Shown here: positions 16,664 through 26,200 of the stretch, piece after piece
Numbering within the stretch: position 1 is the first letter of the stretch
How the letters are laid out: each line of letters begins with the position of its first letter
Program-made: the position numbers and the translations under genes
Assembly (NCBI GenBank): GCA_030427405.1
Contig: JAUHXK010000004.1
Location: 62,001 to 126,000 of the forward strand
DNA from: Alphaproteobacteria bacterium
GTDB lineage: Bacteria > Pseudomonadota > Alphaproteobacteria > Rhodobacterales > Rhodobacteraceae
Reading direction: 5' to 3'
DNA length: 64,000 nt
Notes under the pieces: generated by a model
What the model was told of the DNA's origin: nothing
The model's database searches: none
The model's input: the letters and a program-made list of their open reading frames with translations, nothing else

Positions 16664-16981
16664 TCAGCTGCCCGGGCGCGCAGCTTTTTCCGCAATGCCG
16701 CTGGTGCCCTGTCGGCGGGCAAGTTCATCAAGCACATCATCCAGCGCAACGTCCCGTGCGGCCAACATCACCAATAGGTGGTACAGCACATCGCCGGCTT
16801 CGGCGGTAAGTTTGGCCTGATCGCCTTTCACGGCTTCGATGATGGCTTCGACCGCTTCTTCCCCGAATTTTTCGGCGCATTTCTCGGGACCTTTGGCCAG
16901 CAGCTTGGCGGTCCAGCTCGATTCGGGGTCGGCAGTCTTGCGCGCTTCGATTGTCGCGGCGAGGTCATGCAGAATGCTCAT
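16664..16981 (-). CDS. hisE: Phosphoribosyl-ATP pyrophosphatase HisE
   Basis: HisE hydrolyses phosphoribosyl-ATP to phosphoribosyl-AMP, the second step of histidine synthesis. The 105-residue protein has the MazG-like helical signature: [25 protein letters not shown] and [13 protein letters not shown], with the metal-binding glutamates and aspartate. The start at 16981 forms a 4-nt ATGA overlap with the hisF stop. A longer frame upstream is an artefact of overlap with hisF. HisI, the next enzyme, is not fused here and not in the window. Confidence 0.92.
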   Translation of the reverse strand: MSILHDLAATIEARKTADPESSWTAKLLAKGPEKCAEKFGEEAVEAIIEAVKGDQAKLTAEAGDVLYHLLVMLAARDVALDDVLDELARRQGTSGIAEKAARPGS

Positions 16982-17739
16982 GTCAGCCTCATCGGTATGC
17001 CCGCGGCGGCCATGTGGTCCTTGGCCTCGCGGATCGTGAATTCGCCAAAATGAAAGATCGAGGCCGCCAAAACAGCGCTGGCACCGCCTTTGGTCACCCC
17101 TTCGACCAGGTGGTCCAGTGTGCCTACGCCGCCACTGGCGATGACCGGCACGTCGACCGCGTCGGATATCGCGCGGGTCAGCGGCAGGTTGAACCCGGCC
17201 TTGGTTCCATCGCGGTCCATTGATGTCAAAAGGATCTCTCCGGCACCCTTGGCGACCACGGTCTTGGCGAATTCGACCGCGTCGATGCCGGTGGGTTTTC
17301 GGCCGCCATGGGTGAAAATCTCCCATTTGCCGGGGCTAACGGTCTTGGCGTCTATGGCGCAGACGATGCACTGGCTGCCGAACTGGTCTGCGGCCTCGGC
17401 TATGACGTCTGGGTTGGCCACGGCGGCCGAGTTGAAGCTGACCTTGTCGGCACCGGCCAGCAACAGGGCGCGCACGTCGTCCCTGGTGCGCACGCCGCCA
17501 CCTACGGTCAGGGGGACAAAGCACTGTTCGGCGGTGCGCTGTACCACATCGAACATGGTACCGCGGTTCTCGTGTGTGGCGTGAATGTCCAGAAAGCAAA
17601 TCTCATCCGCACCGGCGGCGTCATAGGCTTTGGCTGATTCCACCGGGTCGCCCGCATCGCGCAGGCCAACGAAGTTCACGCCCTTGACCACGCGGCCATC
17701 GGCGACATCAAGACAGGGGATGATACGGGTTTTCAGCAT
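16978..17739 (-). CDS. hisF: Imidazole glycerol phosphate synthase, cyclase subunit HisF
   Basis: HisF uses ammonia made by HisH to close the imidazole ring, giving IGP and AICAR. The 253 residues form a full (beta/alpha)8 barrel. It has [18 protein letters not shown] (catalytic Asp11), [33 protein letters not shown] (Asp130 region) and [12 protein letters not shown]. The start has AAGGAAGG upstream. Its partner hisH lies 2.3 kb away rather than next to it. Confidence 0.95.
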   Translation of the reverse strand: MLKTRIIPCLDVADGRVVKGVNFVGLRDAGDPVESAKAYDAAGADEICFLDIHATHENRGTMFDVVQRTAEQCFVPLTVGGGVRTRDDVRALLLAGADKVSFNSAAVANPDVIAEAADQFGSQCIVCAIDAKTVSPGKWEIFTHGGRKPTGIDAVEFAKTVVAKGAGEILLTSMDRDGTKAGFNLPLTRAISDAVDVPVIASGGVGTLDHLVEGVTKGGASAVLAASIFHFGEFTIREAKDHMAAAGIPMRLT

Positions 17740-17856
17740 CGGCCTTCCTTTGTTGGCGCACCTCTACCGGCAAAGCCCCGCCGATGCCAGACTTGTGATT
17801 GCCACAATTTTCACAGCTGTGAACACTGGGCTCAGTTTCATCAGGAGATCAATCAG

Positions 17857-18303
17857 ATGCAAAACCTATTTCTGGCAACAGCACTTCTTTTAGCGGCACC
17901 GACCTGGGGGCTGGCGGATGATATCATCAAGGTCAATACCGCCAAACCGGTGTCAGAGGCGATGGACGCGCTGGAAGCAGCGGTTGGAGAGGCCGGGGCC
18001 ACGGTGTTTGCCCGTATCGATCATGCCGCAGGGGCGGAAAAGGTCGGCCAGACCATACCGGCCAATCAGGTTCTGATCTTTGGTAATCCCGCCCTGGGAA
18101 CTCCGGCGATGCAGATCGACCCGCGAGCGGGGCTTTTCCTGCCGCTCAAGGTTCAGGTTTACGAAGATGCCGACGGTCAGGTCTGGCTGGCCTACGAAGA
18201 CCCCAAGGAAACTATGGATGAACTGGACGATGTCGAAAAGTCGCCGGTTGTCGAGAAAATGCGAGGGGCGCTTGGTAAGTTGACATCGGTCGCAGCGCAG
18301 TAA
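17857..18303 (+). CDS. DUF302 family exported protein
   Basis: This is a 148-residue protein with a signal peptide (residues 1-20, ending GLADD) followed by a DUF302 domain. Its marks are MDALEAAVGEAGATVFARIDHAAGA, NQVLIFGNPALGTPAMQIDPRAGLFLPLKVQVYED and VWLAYEDPKE. DUF302 proteins are small alpha/beta proteins of unknown role, often periplasmic. A clear AGGAGA site precedes the ATG. It is on the strand opposite to the his genes that flank it. Confidence 0.82.
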   Translation: MQNLFLATALLLAAPTWGLADDIIKVNTAKPVSEAMDALEAAVGEAGATVFARIDHAAGAEKVGQTIPANQVLIFGNPALGTPAMQIDPRAGLFLPLKVQVYEDADGQVWLAYEDPKETMDELDDVEKSPVVEKMRGALGKLTSVAAQ

Positions 18304-18312
18304 GGCGGAAAC

Positions 18313-18777
18313 TCAGCGGCTTGCGCGCCTGACGCGCGCAAGCGCGTTTCGGGCAATCAATATGTGAAAGGGCAGGATGGCGGCCAGGTAAAGCCGCCCG
18401 CCAAGATTGTGGCGGTGCACCCAGGTCGCAAGCGAAACCCGACCATTTTCGGAATAGACCGAGACTCTGAAATCAAGGTGCCGATCATCGAATCCGGCGA
18501 TCACTTCGGTATCACCATCATGTTCAACCGGGAACAAGCCGACCTTGTCCTTGGCCTCGGGCCCGGTCCCGCTCAGCCCGAACGGGGCGACCAGAATGCC
18601 GCGCAGCCGGACCAGCACGGTCGCCCAGGCCGGGAAATCGGTGATGATCTCGGCCGCCTGGCGCGGTGGTATGTTGGATGCAACACTGAAACAATCCAGG
18701 AAATCGCCGCTTTGCAGTCTTTCCCGCAACCGGCTGCCATCCGGCAGTTTGGATCTTTGTACCCGCGTATTCGGCAA
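18313..18777 (-). CDS. DUF2867 family protein
   Basis: This is a 154-residue protein of the DUF2867 group (polyketide-cyclase-like fold). It contains DFLDCFSVASNIPPRQAAEIITDFPAW, a dimer-like central sheet (DTEVIAGFDDRHLDFRVSVYSENGRVSLATWVHRHN) and LAAILPFHILIARNALARV. The last segment is typical of the C-terminal helix. The start appears to be TTG at 18777, just 4 nt after the hisA stop and preceded by AGAGA, so it is likely co-translated with hisA. Role unknown. Confidence 0.7.
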   Translation of the reverse strand: MPNTRVQRSKLPDGSRLRERLQSGDFLDCFSVASNIPPRQAAEIITDFPAWATVLVRLRGILVAPFGLSGTGPEAKDKVGLFPVEHDGDTEVIAGFDDRHLDFRVSVYSENGRVSLATWVHRHNLGGRLYLAAILPFHILIARNALARVRRASR

Positions 18778-18781
18778 TGGG

Positions 18782-19504
18782 CTATTCTCTGAGCGCTGCC
18801 AGAGCCTCTTTCAGATCAATCGCCCCATCATAGAGCGCCCGCCCCGAGATCGCACCATCCAACGCTGCGCCACAATCGCGCAGGGCGATAAGATCGGCGA
18901 CCGAGGATACACCGCCCGAGGCGATCACTGGAATCGCGACCGCGCGGGCCAGAGCGGCCGTTGCTTCGATATTGGGCCCCTGCATGGCGCCGTCGCGGTT
19001 GATGTCGGTATAAATGATGGCCGCCACGCCCGCGTCTTCGAAGCTGCGCGCCAGATCGGTGACCTGTACGTTGGTCTCTTCGGCCCATCCCTTGGTGGCA
19101 ACCATGCCGTTGCGCGCGTCGATGCCAACGGCGACCTTGCCGGGGAATTCACGCGCGGCCTGAAGCACCAGGTCGGGGTTCTCAACCGCGACCGTCCCGA
19201 GAATCACCCGTGCCAGCCCCTTGTCGATCCAGGTTTCGATGGTGGCCATGTCGCGGATGCCACCACCCAGTTGGGCGGGGACGTCACATTGCTTCAGTAT
19301 CGCCTCGACCGGGGCCGCGTTAACAGGTTCACCGGCAAAAGCGCCGTTCAGGTCAACAAGGTGTAGCCAATCGCACCCGGCCTCGACAAAAGCACGGGCC
19401 TGGGCCGCCGGGTCATCGTTAAAAACCGTGGCTTTGTCCATTTCACCACGCAGCAGGCGCACGGCCTGGCCGTCTTTGAGGTCGATAGCGGGGTAAAGGA
19501 TCAT
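18782..19504 (-). CDS. hisA: Phosphoribosylformimino-5-aminoimidazole carboxamide ribotide isomerase HisA
   Basis: HisA opens the ribose of ProFAR to PRFAR, the fourth step of histidine synthesis. The 240-residue barrel starts [22 protein letters not shown] (catalytic Asp8). It has [46 protein letters not shown] (second catalytic Asp) and [12 protein letters not shown]. The in-frame upstream extension to 19579 is not family-like, so the ATG at 19504 is used. It stands apart from hisH, with a plus-strand DUF2147 gene in between. Confidence 0.95.
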   Translation of the reverse strand: MILYPAIDLKDGQAVRLLRGEMDKATVFNDDPAAQARAFVEAGCDWLHLVDLNGAFAGEPVNAAPVEAILKQCDVPAQLGGGIRDMATIETWIDKGLARVILGTVAVENPDLVLQAAREFPGKVAVGIDARNGMVATKGWAEETNVQVTDLARSFEDAGVAAIIYTDINRDGAMQGPNIEATAALARAVAIPVIASGGVSSVADLIALRDCGAALDGAISGRALYDGAIDLKEALAALRE

Positions 19505-19638
19505 GTCGGACGGCCCTGTTTCACTGTTGCTTGCGCGGGATATCGCACAGGCAGGGCAGGGGATGCAACGCGACGCCAAGTCAATCTTGCTGGATTGGCT
19601 CTTGCGGGCCAGACTGGCCGGAAAACAGGGAGGACATC

Positions 19639-20040
19639 ATGAAAAGACTAACACTTGCTGCGGGCTTTGCGGTTCTGGCAACCGGTGCATTCGCAGCCGA
19701 CCCGATTGACGGCTTGTGGAAAACGCAGCCCGGCGACACGGGCGGGTACCTGCATGTGTCTATCGGATCTTGCGGCAGTGCCATCTGCGGCACAATCGAT
19801 TCGGCCTTTGATGCGCAGGGCAACGAACAACTGTCCTATGAGAACCTGGGCAAGCAGATCATCTGGGACATGATTCCCGAGGGCGGTGGCAAATATGACG
19901 ACGGCAAGATCTGGGCACCGGACCGGGACAAGACCTATGGTTCGAAAATGACCCTTGATGGTCAGAATACGCTGACAGTCAAAGGGTGTGTTGCCGGAGG
20001 TCTGGTTTGCCGGGGGCAGACCTGGACACGGGTTCAGTAG
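19639..20040 (+). CDS. DUF2147 family exported protein
   Basis: This is a 133-residue periplasmic protein. A signal peptide of about 19 residues (TGAFAADPIDG) is followed by a DUF2147 domain, a small beta-barrel-like fold. Its marks are GLWKTQPGDTGGYLHVSIGSCGSAICGTI, LGKQIIWDM, GKIWAPDRDKTYGSKMTLDGQNTLTVKGC and GLVCRGQTWTRV. Four cysteines could form two disulfides. Homologues are linked to envelope stress in other bacteria. An AGGGAGG site precedes the ATG. Confidence 0.85.
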   Translation: MKRLTLAAGFAVLATGAFAADPIDGLWKTQPGDTGGYLHVSIGSCGSAICGTIDSAFDAQGNEQLSYENLGKQIIWDMIPEGGGKYDDGKIWAPDRDKTYGSKMTLDGQNTLTVKGCVAGGLVCRGQTWTRVQ

Positions 20041-20044
20041 CCCG

Positions 20045-20683
20045 TCAGGGCGCCCAGGTCAGGAAATTCCCGATCATGCGCAGGCCGACATCCTGGCTTT
20101 TCTCGGGGTGGAATTGCATGCCAAGCATCGTGTCGCGGCCAATCACGGCCGTGACCTCTTGCCCGTAATCGACATAGGCCAATCGTTGCGCGGGATCGCT
20201 CACGCGGAAATGGTAGGAATGGACGAAATAGGTGTGATCGCCGGATGCCACGCCGGCAAAGACCGGGTGGTCGCTTTCCAGCACCAGGTTGTTCCAGCCC
20301 ATATGGGGGACTTTCAGCGTCCGGTCTGACGGGTCGATCCGAACCACGTCGCCCGCGACCCAACCCAACCCATCTGTCTCGGTATATTCATGGCCCGTGG
20401 TGGCCATGAGCTGCATTCCGACGCAAATACCCAGAAACGGGCGGCCTTTCTGTTCGACCGCCTCGACCATCGCGTCGTAGATGCCCTTGTGGCCGCGCAG
20501 CTCGGCGGCACAAGCCGGAAAGGCTCCGTCACCGGGCAGCACAAGGCGGTCCGCCCGCGCGACCACATCCGCGTCCGAGGTCACAACGACCTCGCCTGCA
20601 TTCACCTCGTGCGCCATGCGTTGAAACGCCTTTTCGGCAGAGTGCAGGTTGCCGCTCTCGTAGTCGATGATGGCTGTCAGCAT
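20045..20683 (-). CDS. hisH: Imidazole glycerol phosphate synthase, glutaminase subunit HisH
   Basis: HisH is a class I glutamine amidotransferase that supplies ammonia to HisF. In its 212 residues the nucleophile Cys lies in PFLGICVGMQLMA. The catalytic His and Glu are in GMQFHPEKSQ. IIDYESGNLHSAEKAF and LVLPGDGAF are further family blocks. ATGATG at 20686/20683 gives two adjacent starts after GGAG; I use the second, the family start. A 60-nt gap separates it from hisB. Confidence 0.94.
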   Translation of the reverse strand: MLTAIIDYESGNLHSAEKAFQRMAHEVNAGEVVVTSDADVVARADRLVLPGDGAFPACAAELRGHKGIYDAMVEAVEQKGRPFLGICVGMQLMATTGHEYTETDGLGWVAGDVVRIDPSDRTLKVPHMGWNNLVLESDHPVFAGVASGDHTYFVHSYHFRVSDPAQRLAYVDYGQEVTAVIGRDTMLGMQFHPEKSQDVGLRMIGNFLTWAP

Positions 20684-20743
20684 CATGTTTCTCCGTGAGG
20701 ATGGGTTCTGATGGTCGGTCCAAGGACCCACGCAATTGCCGGG

Positions 20744-21331
20744 TTACAGCGCGCCCTTGGTCGAGGGAATCGCATCCGCCTTGCGCGGATCGGTCTCGAC
20801 CGCGCAGCGCAGGGCGCGTGCGACGGCCTTAAAGGCCGCCTCGGCGATGTGGTGGCTGTTGAAGCCGTGCAACTGGTCGATATGCAGCGTAATACCGCCA
20901 TGGGTGCTGAGCGCCTGAAAGAACTCTCGGACCAGCTCGGTGTCGAACGTGCCGATCTTGGGCGTTGGCAGGTCCAGGTTCCAGATCAGGAACGGACGCG
21001 CGGACAGGTCCAGCGCGCAGCGCACCTGCGCGTCATCCATGGGCAGGTGGCATTCGCCATAACGACAGATGCCCTTTTTGTCCCCCAGCGCCTGTGTCAG
21101 TGCCTGGCCCAATGCAATTCCGGTATCTTCGACCGTGTGGTGGTCGTCGATATGCGTATCGCCTGTGGCACGGATCGTCATGTCGATCAGAGAATGGCGC
21201 GCAAGCTGATCCAGCATGTGATCGAAGAAACCGATGCCGGTCTGAATGTCATAGGTGCCTGTGCCGTCCAGATTGACCTCGACCGAGATATCGGTCTCGG
21301 CGGTCTTGCGGCTGATCTTGGCTGTGCGCAT
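20744..21331 (-). CDS. hisB: Imidazoleglycerol-phosphate dehydratase HisB
   Basis: This monofunctional enzyme of 195 residues dehydrates IGP to imidazole acetol phosphate with manganese. Metal-binding blocks are [29 protein letters not shown] and [44 protein letters not shown] is the usual start. It is not fused to the phosphatase found in E. coli. AAGGA precedes the ATG. It heads the minus-strand his series of this window. Confidence 0.96.
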   Translation of the reverse strand: MRTAKISRKTAETDISVEVNLDGTGTYDIQTGIGFFDHMLDQLARHSLIDMTIRATGDTHIDDHHTVEDTGIALGQALTQALGDKKGICRYGECHLPMDDAQVRCALDLSARPFLIWNLDLPTPKIGTFDTELVREFFQALSTHGGITLHIDQLHGFNSHHIAEAAFKAVARALRCAVETDPRKADAIPSTKGAL

Positions 21332-21485
21332 GGCGAATTCCTTTTGCTACAGGCGCGCTTATAGACGTGGTTGGTCTGTTTGATCCAGACCGTATACGGC
21401 AAACATCGTCAAACTGTTGCAGGGGATTGCACCGCGGCGCGGCCCGTGCCAGCCTGCCTGCACTTCAATCAACAAGGGACGCCCC

Positions 21486-21725
21486 ATGTCCACCTGCGTT
21501 TTCATCCAGATCCGTTGTAAACCCGGCTTGACCTACAAGGTGGCCGAGGAGATCGCCCTGCGGGAAATCCATTCCGAGCTTTACTCGACCAGCGGCGAAT
21601 ACGACCTGATGCTGAAACTCTATATCCCCGAAGCCGAGGATGTGGGCCATTTCATCAACGAGCATCTGCTGGTGATACCGGGTATCGAGCGGTCGTTGAC
21701 AACGATGACGTTCAAGGCGTTCTGA
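21486..21725 (+). CDS. Stand-alone Lrp/AsnC ligand-binding (RAM) domain protein
   Basis: This 79-residue protein consists only of the RAM domain that in Lrp/AsnC regulators binds amino acids and drives oligomerisation. Its marks are CVFIQIRCKPGLTYKVAEEIALR, EYDLMLKLYIPEAEDVGHFINEHLLVIPGIERSLTTMTFK. There is no DNA-binding helix-turn-helix. Such short proteins can form oligomers and may modulate full Lrp proteins or act as enzymes' effectors. The start at 21486 follows AAGGGA. The gene is convergent with the GNAT gene. Confidence 0.85.
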   Translation: MSTCVFIQIRCKPGLTYKVAEEIALREIHSELYSTSGEYDLMLKLYIPEAEDVGHFINEHLLVIPGIERSLTTMTFKAF

Positions 21726-21727
21726 CG

Positions 21728-22594
21728 TCAGCCCAGTTCAAATGTGGTGACACCAAATACCCGCGTCAGGTCGATATCCGGCACATGATCGGAATACATG
21801 CGCGCGGTCTCAAAGACCTTTGCCAGGCCAAGCCGCTTGGCCAGGTCAAAGGCCGCCGCGTTGGGTTGCGGCATGTCTATGAAGACCTCTTGTGTGCCAT
21901 GTTCCGGGGGAACGGCAGATAGCAGGCTGGCCAACAGCGCCTGCGCAATCCCGGCATCATCGGCGAACAGGGGGCCGACCTTGTACCCCGTCATGCAGGG
22001 CCGCAGGGTCGCATAACCCTTTATCTGCCCATCCTCGGTATAGGCCCGCGATACATGGCCCGCGGCACTTAGCCAGCTTTGCAGAAAAGCGTCCCGCGGG
22101 GCGGGAAACATCGCTTTGTCATAGGTTTTCAATTCTGCCGTCATGCCGCCAAGCTGAACGATTCCGTTGCCAATCACCTGCCCGAGCTTCGGGAGGATGT
22201 CTTTGATTTTGGCGCTGAAACGATAGTTGTTATAGGCAAAGGAAAAACCGGATTTGCGGTAATTGTCCTGCTGTTCGACCACGCCATCCAGCCCCATATT
22301 GCGGTTTTCGCAATGGGCCAGGGCGTGCCGCGAAATTTCAAGCCCGTGGCCCGCATGCCGGTATTCGGGGCGGACAATATAGAACCCAAGAAACGAGAAA
22401 CTGTCGTCGTAATTGACCGCCGAAACCGAGGCGACCATCCTGTCGCCCAGAAATCCGCCCAGAAACCCGTCAGGGTCAGCGGCGCGAAAACAGGTTGCAT
22501 CCCGCAGGCCGGGGTTCCAGCCTTCGCGGCCGGCCCAGTCCACGGCATCCTGCACTTCGGCAGCCGTCAGGGCGCGAATGGTGTAATCCGACAT
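21728..22594 (-). CDS. GNAT family N-acetyltransferase, tandem-domain type
   Basis: This is a 288-residue protein with an N-terminal GNAT domain (residues 1-130: FLGGFLGDRMVASVSAVNYDDSFSFLGFYIVRPEYRHAGHGLEISRHAL, the acetyl-CoA loop region). A second, Acetyltransf_18-like domain covers about residues 150-285 (GYATLRPCMTGYKVGPLFADD, EVFIDMPQPNAAAFDLAKRLGL). This layout is common in Rhodobacteraceae; the substrate is unknown. AGGA precedes the ATG. Confidence 0.82.
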   Translation of the reverse strand: MSDYTIRALTAAEVQDAVDWAGREGWNPGLRDATCFRAADPDGFLGGFLGDRMVASVSAVNYDDSFSFLGFYIVRPEYRHAGHGLEISRHALAHCENRNMGLDGVVEQQDNYRKSGFSFAYNNYRFSAKIKDILPKLGQVIGNGIVQLGGMTAELKTYDKAMFPAPRDAFLQSWLSAAGHVSRAYTEDGQIKGYATLRPCMTGYKVGPLFADDAGIAQALLASLLSAVPPEHGTQEVFIDMPQPNAAAFDLAKRLGLAKVFETARMYSDHVPDIDLTRVFGVTTFELG

Positions 22595-22676
22595 GGTACG
22601 GTCCTGTTTCCCGAAACAGGCCCAGAATGGCGCAACATCCGCCAGGAAACCAGAATTGATTGAAAATCCGAGTATC

Positions 22677-22751
22677 TGGAGCGGGCGAGGCGATTCGAAC
22701 GCCCGACCCTAACCTTGGCAAGGTTATGCTCTACCCCTGAGCTACGCCCGC
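22677..22751 (-). tRNA. tRNA-Gly (anticodon GCC), copy 1
   Basis: The minus-strand acceptor GCGGGCG pairs with CGCCCGC, followed by T and an encoded CCA. The anticodon GCC is at 22719-22717, and the D-arm and T-arm (GTTCGAATC) are normal. The length is 75 nt. It lies 36 nt downstream of an identical second copy and is probably cotranscribed with it. Confidence 0.96.
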
Positions 22752-22787
22752 ATCAGATACGTCTTTGTTGGTCCTGAGACCTCTCAA

Positions 22788-22862
22788 TGGAGCGGGCGAG
22801 GCGATTCGAACGCCCGACCCTAACCTTGGCAAGGTTATGCTCTACCCCTGAGCTACGCCCGC
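22788..22862 (-). tRNA. tRNA-Gly (anticodon GCC), copy 2
   Basis: This sequence is identical to the neighbouring copy over the whole 75 nt, including CCA. On the minus strand it is transcribed first. Together they form a tandem tRNA-Gly(GCC) pair. Confidence 0.96.
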
Positions 22863-23010
22863 GCCGTTGAGTGAGGCGTGAAGTATTAATTCTGGCGCAA
22901 AGCTGCAAGAGGAAAATAACACAAAGCGGAAAAAATCTTTGCGACGGAAATCCGGTGCCCGGGCGTTCTAACCATTGAACAGGGCGTTCCGGCACGGAAG
23001 GAGACTGCAA

Positions 23011-23163
23011 GTGGCACGGTTGGAATTCATCAAGATTGCGGGGCTGGTGACTTTGATGGTCTTGGCAGTGATGGTCACCGAGTCCGATATCCGGGCAGAA
23101 GGCCATGCGCAGCCCTTTTTGCAGCCAGCGCCGCACGTCACCTCAGAGGTGTTGAACGGCTGA
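23011..23163 (+). CDS. Small hypothetical exported or membrane protein
   Basis: I do not recognise it. A GTG start at 23011 is preceded by GGAAGGAG with 7-nt spacing, one of the best ribosome sites in the region. The 50-residue product has one hydrophobic segment (FIKIAGLVTLMVLAVMV) and then a polar, proline-containing tail (RAEGHAQPFLQPAPHV). It could be a single-pass membrane peptide or a secreted one cut near IRAEG. It lies between the tRNA-Gly pair and the 3' end of the pyruvate carboxylase gene. Confidence 0.45.
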   Translation: MARLEFIKIAGLVTLMVLAVMVTESDIRAEGHAQPFLQPAPHVTSEVLNG

Positions 23164-23203
23164 CGGGCAGGGTGACGCACACCCCGCCCACCGCGTCTTT
23201 TCA

Positions 23204-26200
23204 TTATTCCAGTTCGACCAACAGATCCTTTGCGTCGATTTGGCCTGCGGGCTGAACATGGACAGCCTTGATGACCGCGTCACGTTCGGCGTGGATGCCG
23301 GTTTCCATTTTCATGGCTTCGATTGTCAGCAGCAGGTCACCTTCCTTGACCTCTTGACCGGCCGCGACTGCGACGGTGGCAACGACCCCGGGCATCGGCG
23401 CGCCGATGTGATTGGGGTTGCCGACCTCGGCCTTGGGCCGCTGCGCCGTCGAAGCCTTGACCATGCGGTTTGGCACCCGGATCACGCGGGGCTGGCCGTT
23501 GAGTTCGAAGAACACTTTGACCTCGCCCTTTTCATCGGTTTCGCCAATGGCCTGGCACCGGATTTCAAGGGTCTTGCCCGGGTCGATCTCGGCGGTGATC
23601 TCTTCGCCCGGCTCCATTCCGTAGAAGAATGTGCGCGTGGGCAGCGTGCGGACCGGACCATAGGTGCGGTGACGTCCCATATAATCCAGGAACACCTTGG
23701 GATACATCAGGTAACCGTTCAGATCTTCGTCGTCGACGGGCATACCCTCAAGCTGTTTTGACAGGTCAGCGCGCGTGGCTTCCAGGTCGACCGCATCGAC
23801 ATTCTTGCCGGGCCGTTCGGTGTTCGGAGCCTCATCCTTGAGGACCTTTTGAAGGATCGCGTCGGGGAACCCGCCCGGAGGCTGACCCAGGTTGCCGCGC
23901 ATCATGTCGATGACGGAATCAGGGAAGGCCACATCCGTGCCGGGGTTTTCGACGTCAGCGCGGCTCAGGCCCTGGCTGACCATCATCAGTGCCATGTCAC
24001 CAACCACCTTTGACGAGGGCGTCACCTTCACGATATCCCCGAACATCTGGTTCACATCGGCATACATCTGCGCGACCTCGTGCCAGCGCTCCTCCAGCCC
24101 CAGTGAACGCGCCTGCGCCTTGAGGTTGGTGAACTGGCCGCCCGGCATCTCGTGCAGATAGACCTCGGATGCGGGGGCCTGCAGACCGGATTCAAAGGCC
24201 GCGTACTGGCCGCGCACCGCCTCGAAATAATCGCTGATCTCACGGATGGCCTTGATGTCCAGTCCGGTGTCGCGTTCGGTGTGGCGCAACGCCTCGACCA
24301 CGGTGCCCAGCGTCGCCTGCGAGGTGTTGCCCGAGAAGCTGTCCATCGCGCAATCCACCGCATCCACACCGGCCTCGGAGGCGGCCAGAATGGTGGCGCT
24401 GGCAATACCTGCGGTGTCATGCGTGTGGAAGTGGATCGGCAGCCCGACCTCTTCTTTCAGCGCGCGGATCAGGATCTTGGCCGAGGCCGGTTTCAGCAAA
24501 CCGGCCATATCCTTCAGACCCAGCACATGGGCGCCTGCGTCGCGCAGCTCTTTCGCCATGCCGACATAGTATTTCAGGTCATACTTGGCGCGGTCCGGGT
24601 CGAGGATATCACCGGTATAGCAAACGGTGCCTTCACAAATCTTGCCGTTCTCGACAACCGCATCCATGGCAACGCGCATATTCTCGACCCAGTTGAGCGA
24701 GTCGAACACGCGGAACACGTCGATATTCTGCGACGCCTGGCGCACGAATTCCTGCACCACGTTGTCGGGATAGTTGGTGTAGCCAACCCCATTTGCCCCA
24801 CGCAGCAGCATCTGGGTCATCAGGTTGGGCATCGCCTCGCGCAGGTCGCGCAGACGCTGCCAGGGGCATTCCTGCAGGAACCGATAGGCCACATCAAAGG
24901 TCGCACCGCCCCAGCATTCGACGCTGAACAGCTGCGGCAGGTTGGCGGCATAGCTGGGCGCGACCTTGATCATGTCAATCGACCGCATCCGGGTGGCCAG
25001 CAACGACTGGTGCCCGTCGCGCATGGTGGTGTCGGTGACCAACAGCTGCCGTTGCGCCTTCATCCAGTCGGCGACGGCCTGCGGGCCTTTCTGCTCCAGC
25101 AGATTGCGGGTGCCCATCTGCGGCTCGGCCTTGGGCAACGGGGCCTTGGCCTCTTTCAGATCGGCGCGCGGCAATGGGCGATCCTTGGTCTCGGGATGCC
25201 CGTTGACGGAAATGTCCGCGATATAGGTCAGAACCTTGGTGCCCCGGTCGCGGCGCTTCTTGAACTGGAACAGGTCCGGCGTCTCATCGATGAACTTGGT
25301 GGTGTATTCATTCGACAGGAAGGTCGGGTGCTTCAGCAGGTTCTCGACAAAGGCGATATTGGTGGAGACGCCGCGCACGCGGAATTCACGCAGGGCGCGG
25401 TCCATCCGGGCAATCGCCTTTTCGGGCGTCGGCGCCCAGGCAGTGACTTTGGTCAGCAGCGAGTCGTAATACCGCGTGATCACCCCGCCCGCATAAGCCG
25501 TACCGCCATCCAGACGGATGCCCATGCCGGTGGCCGAGCGATAGGCGGTGATGCGACCATAGTCCGGGATGAAGTTGTTCAGCGGGTCCTCGGTCGTTAC
25601 CCGGGTCTGCAGCGCGTGGCCGTTCAGGCGGATCTCATCCTGGTTGGCCTTGCCCGTGGCCTCGGCCAGCGTCTTGCCCTCGGCGATCAGGATCTGCGAC
25701 TGTACGATGTCGATGCCCGTGACCTCTTCGGTGACAGTATGTTCGACCTGCACGCGGGGGTTCACCTCGATGAAGTAGAACTTGCCGGTGTTCATATCCA
25801 TCAGGAACTCGACCGTTCCCGCGCATTCATAGTTCACATGGGCGCAGATGCGGCGGCCCAGCTCGCAAATCTCGGCGCGCTGTTCGTCGGTAAGATACGG
25901 GGCAGGGGCGCGTTCCACGACCTTCTGGTTGCGGCGCTGGACCGAGCAGTCACGCTCATAGAGGTGGTAAATCTCACCATGCTTGTCGCCGAGAATCTGA
26001 ACCTCAACGTGACGGGCGCGGGTGATCATCTTTTCCAGATATCCCTCACCGTTGCCAAATGCGGCCTCGGCCTCGCGGCGGCCTTCCAGAACTTTCTCTT
26101 CCAGTTCATCCTCGGACAGGATCGGGCGCATGCCGCGCCCGCCGCCACCCCAGCTGGCCTTCAGCATCAACGGATAGCCGATCTCGGCCGCTTCCTTGCG

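Noticed and set aside
16982..17326. Extended frame upstream of hisE
   Set aside because: It lies wholly inside hisF in another frame; HisE is complete from the ATGA overlap at 16981.
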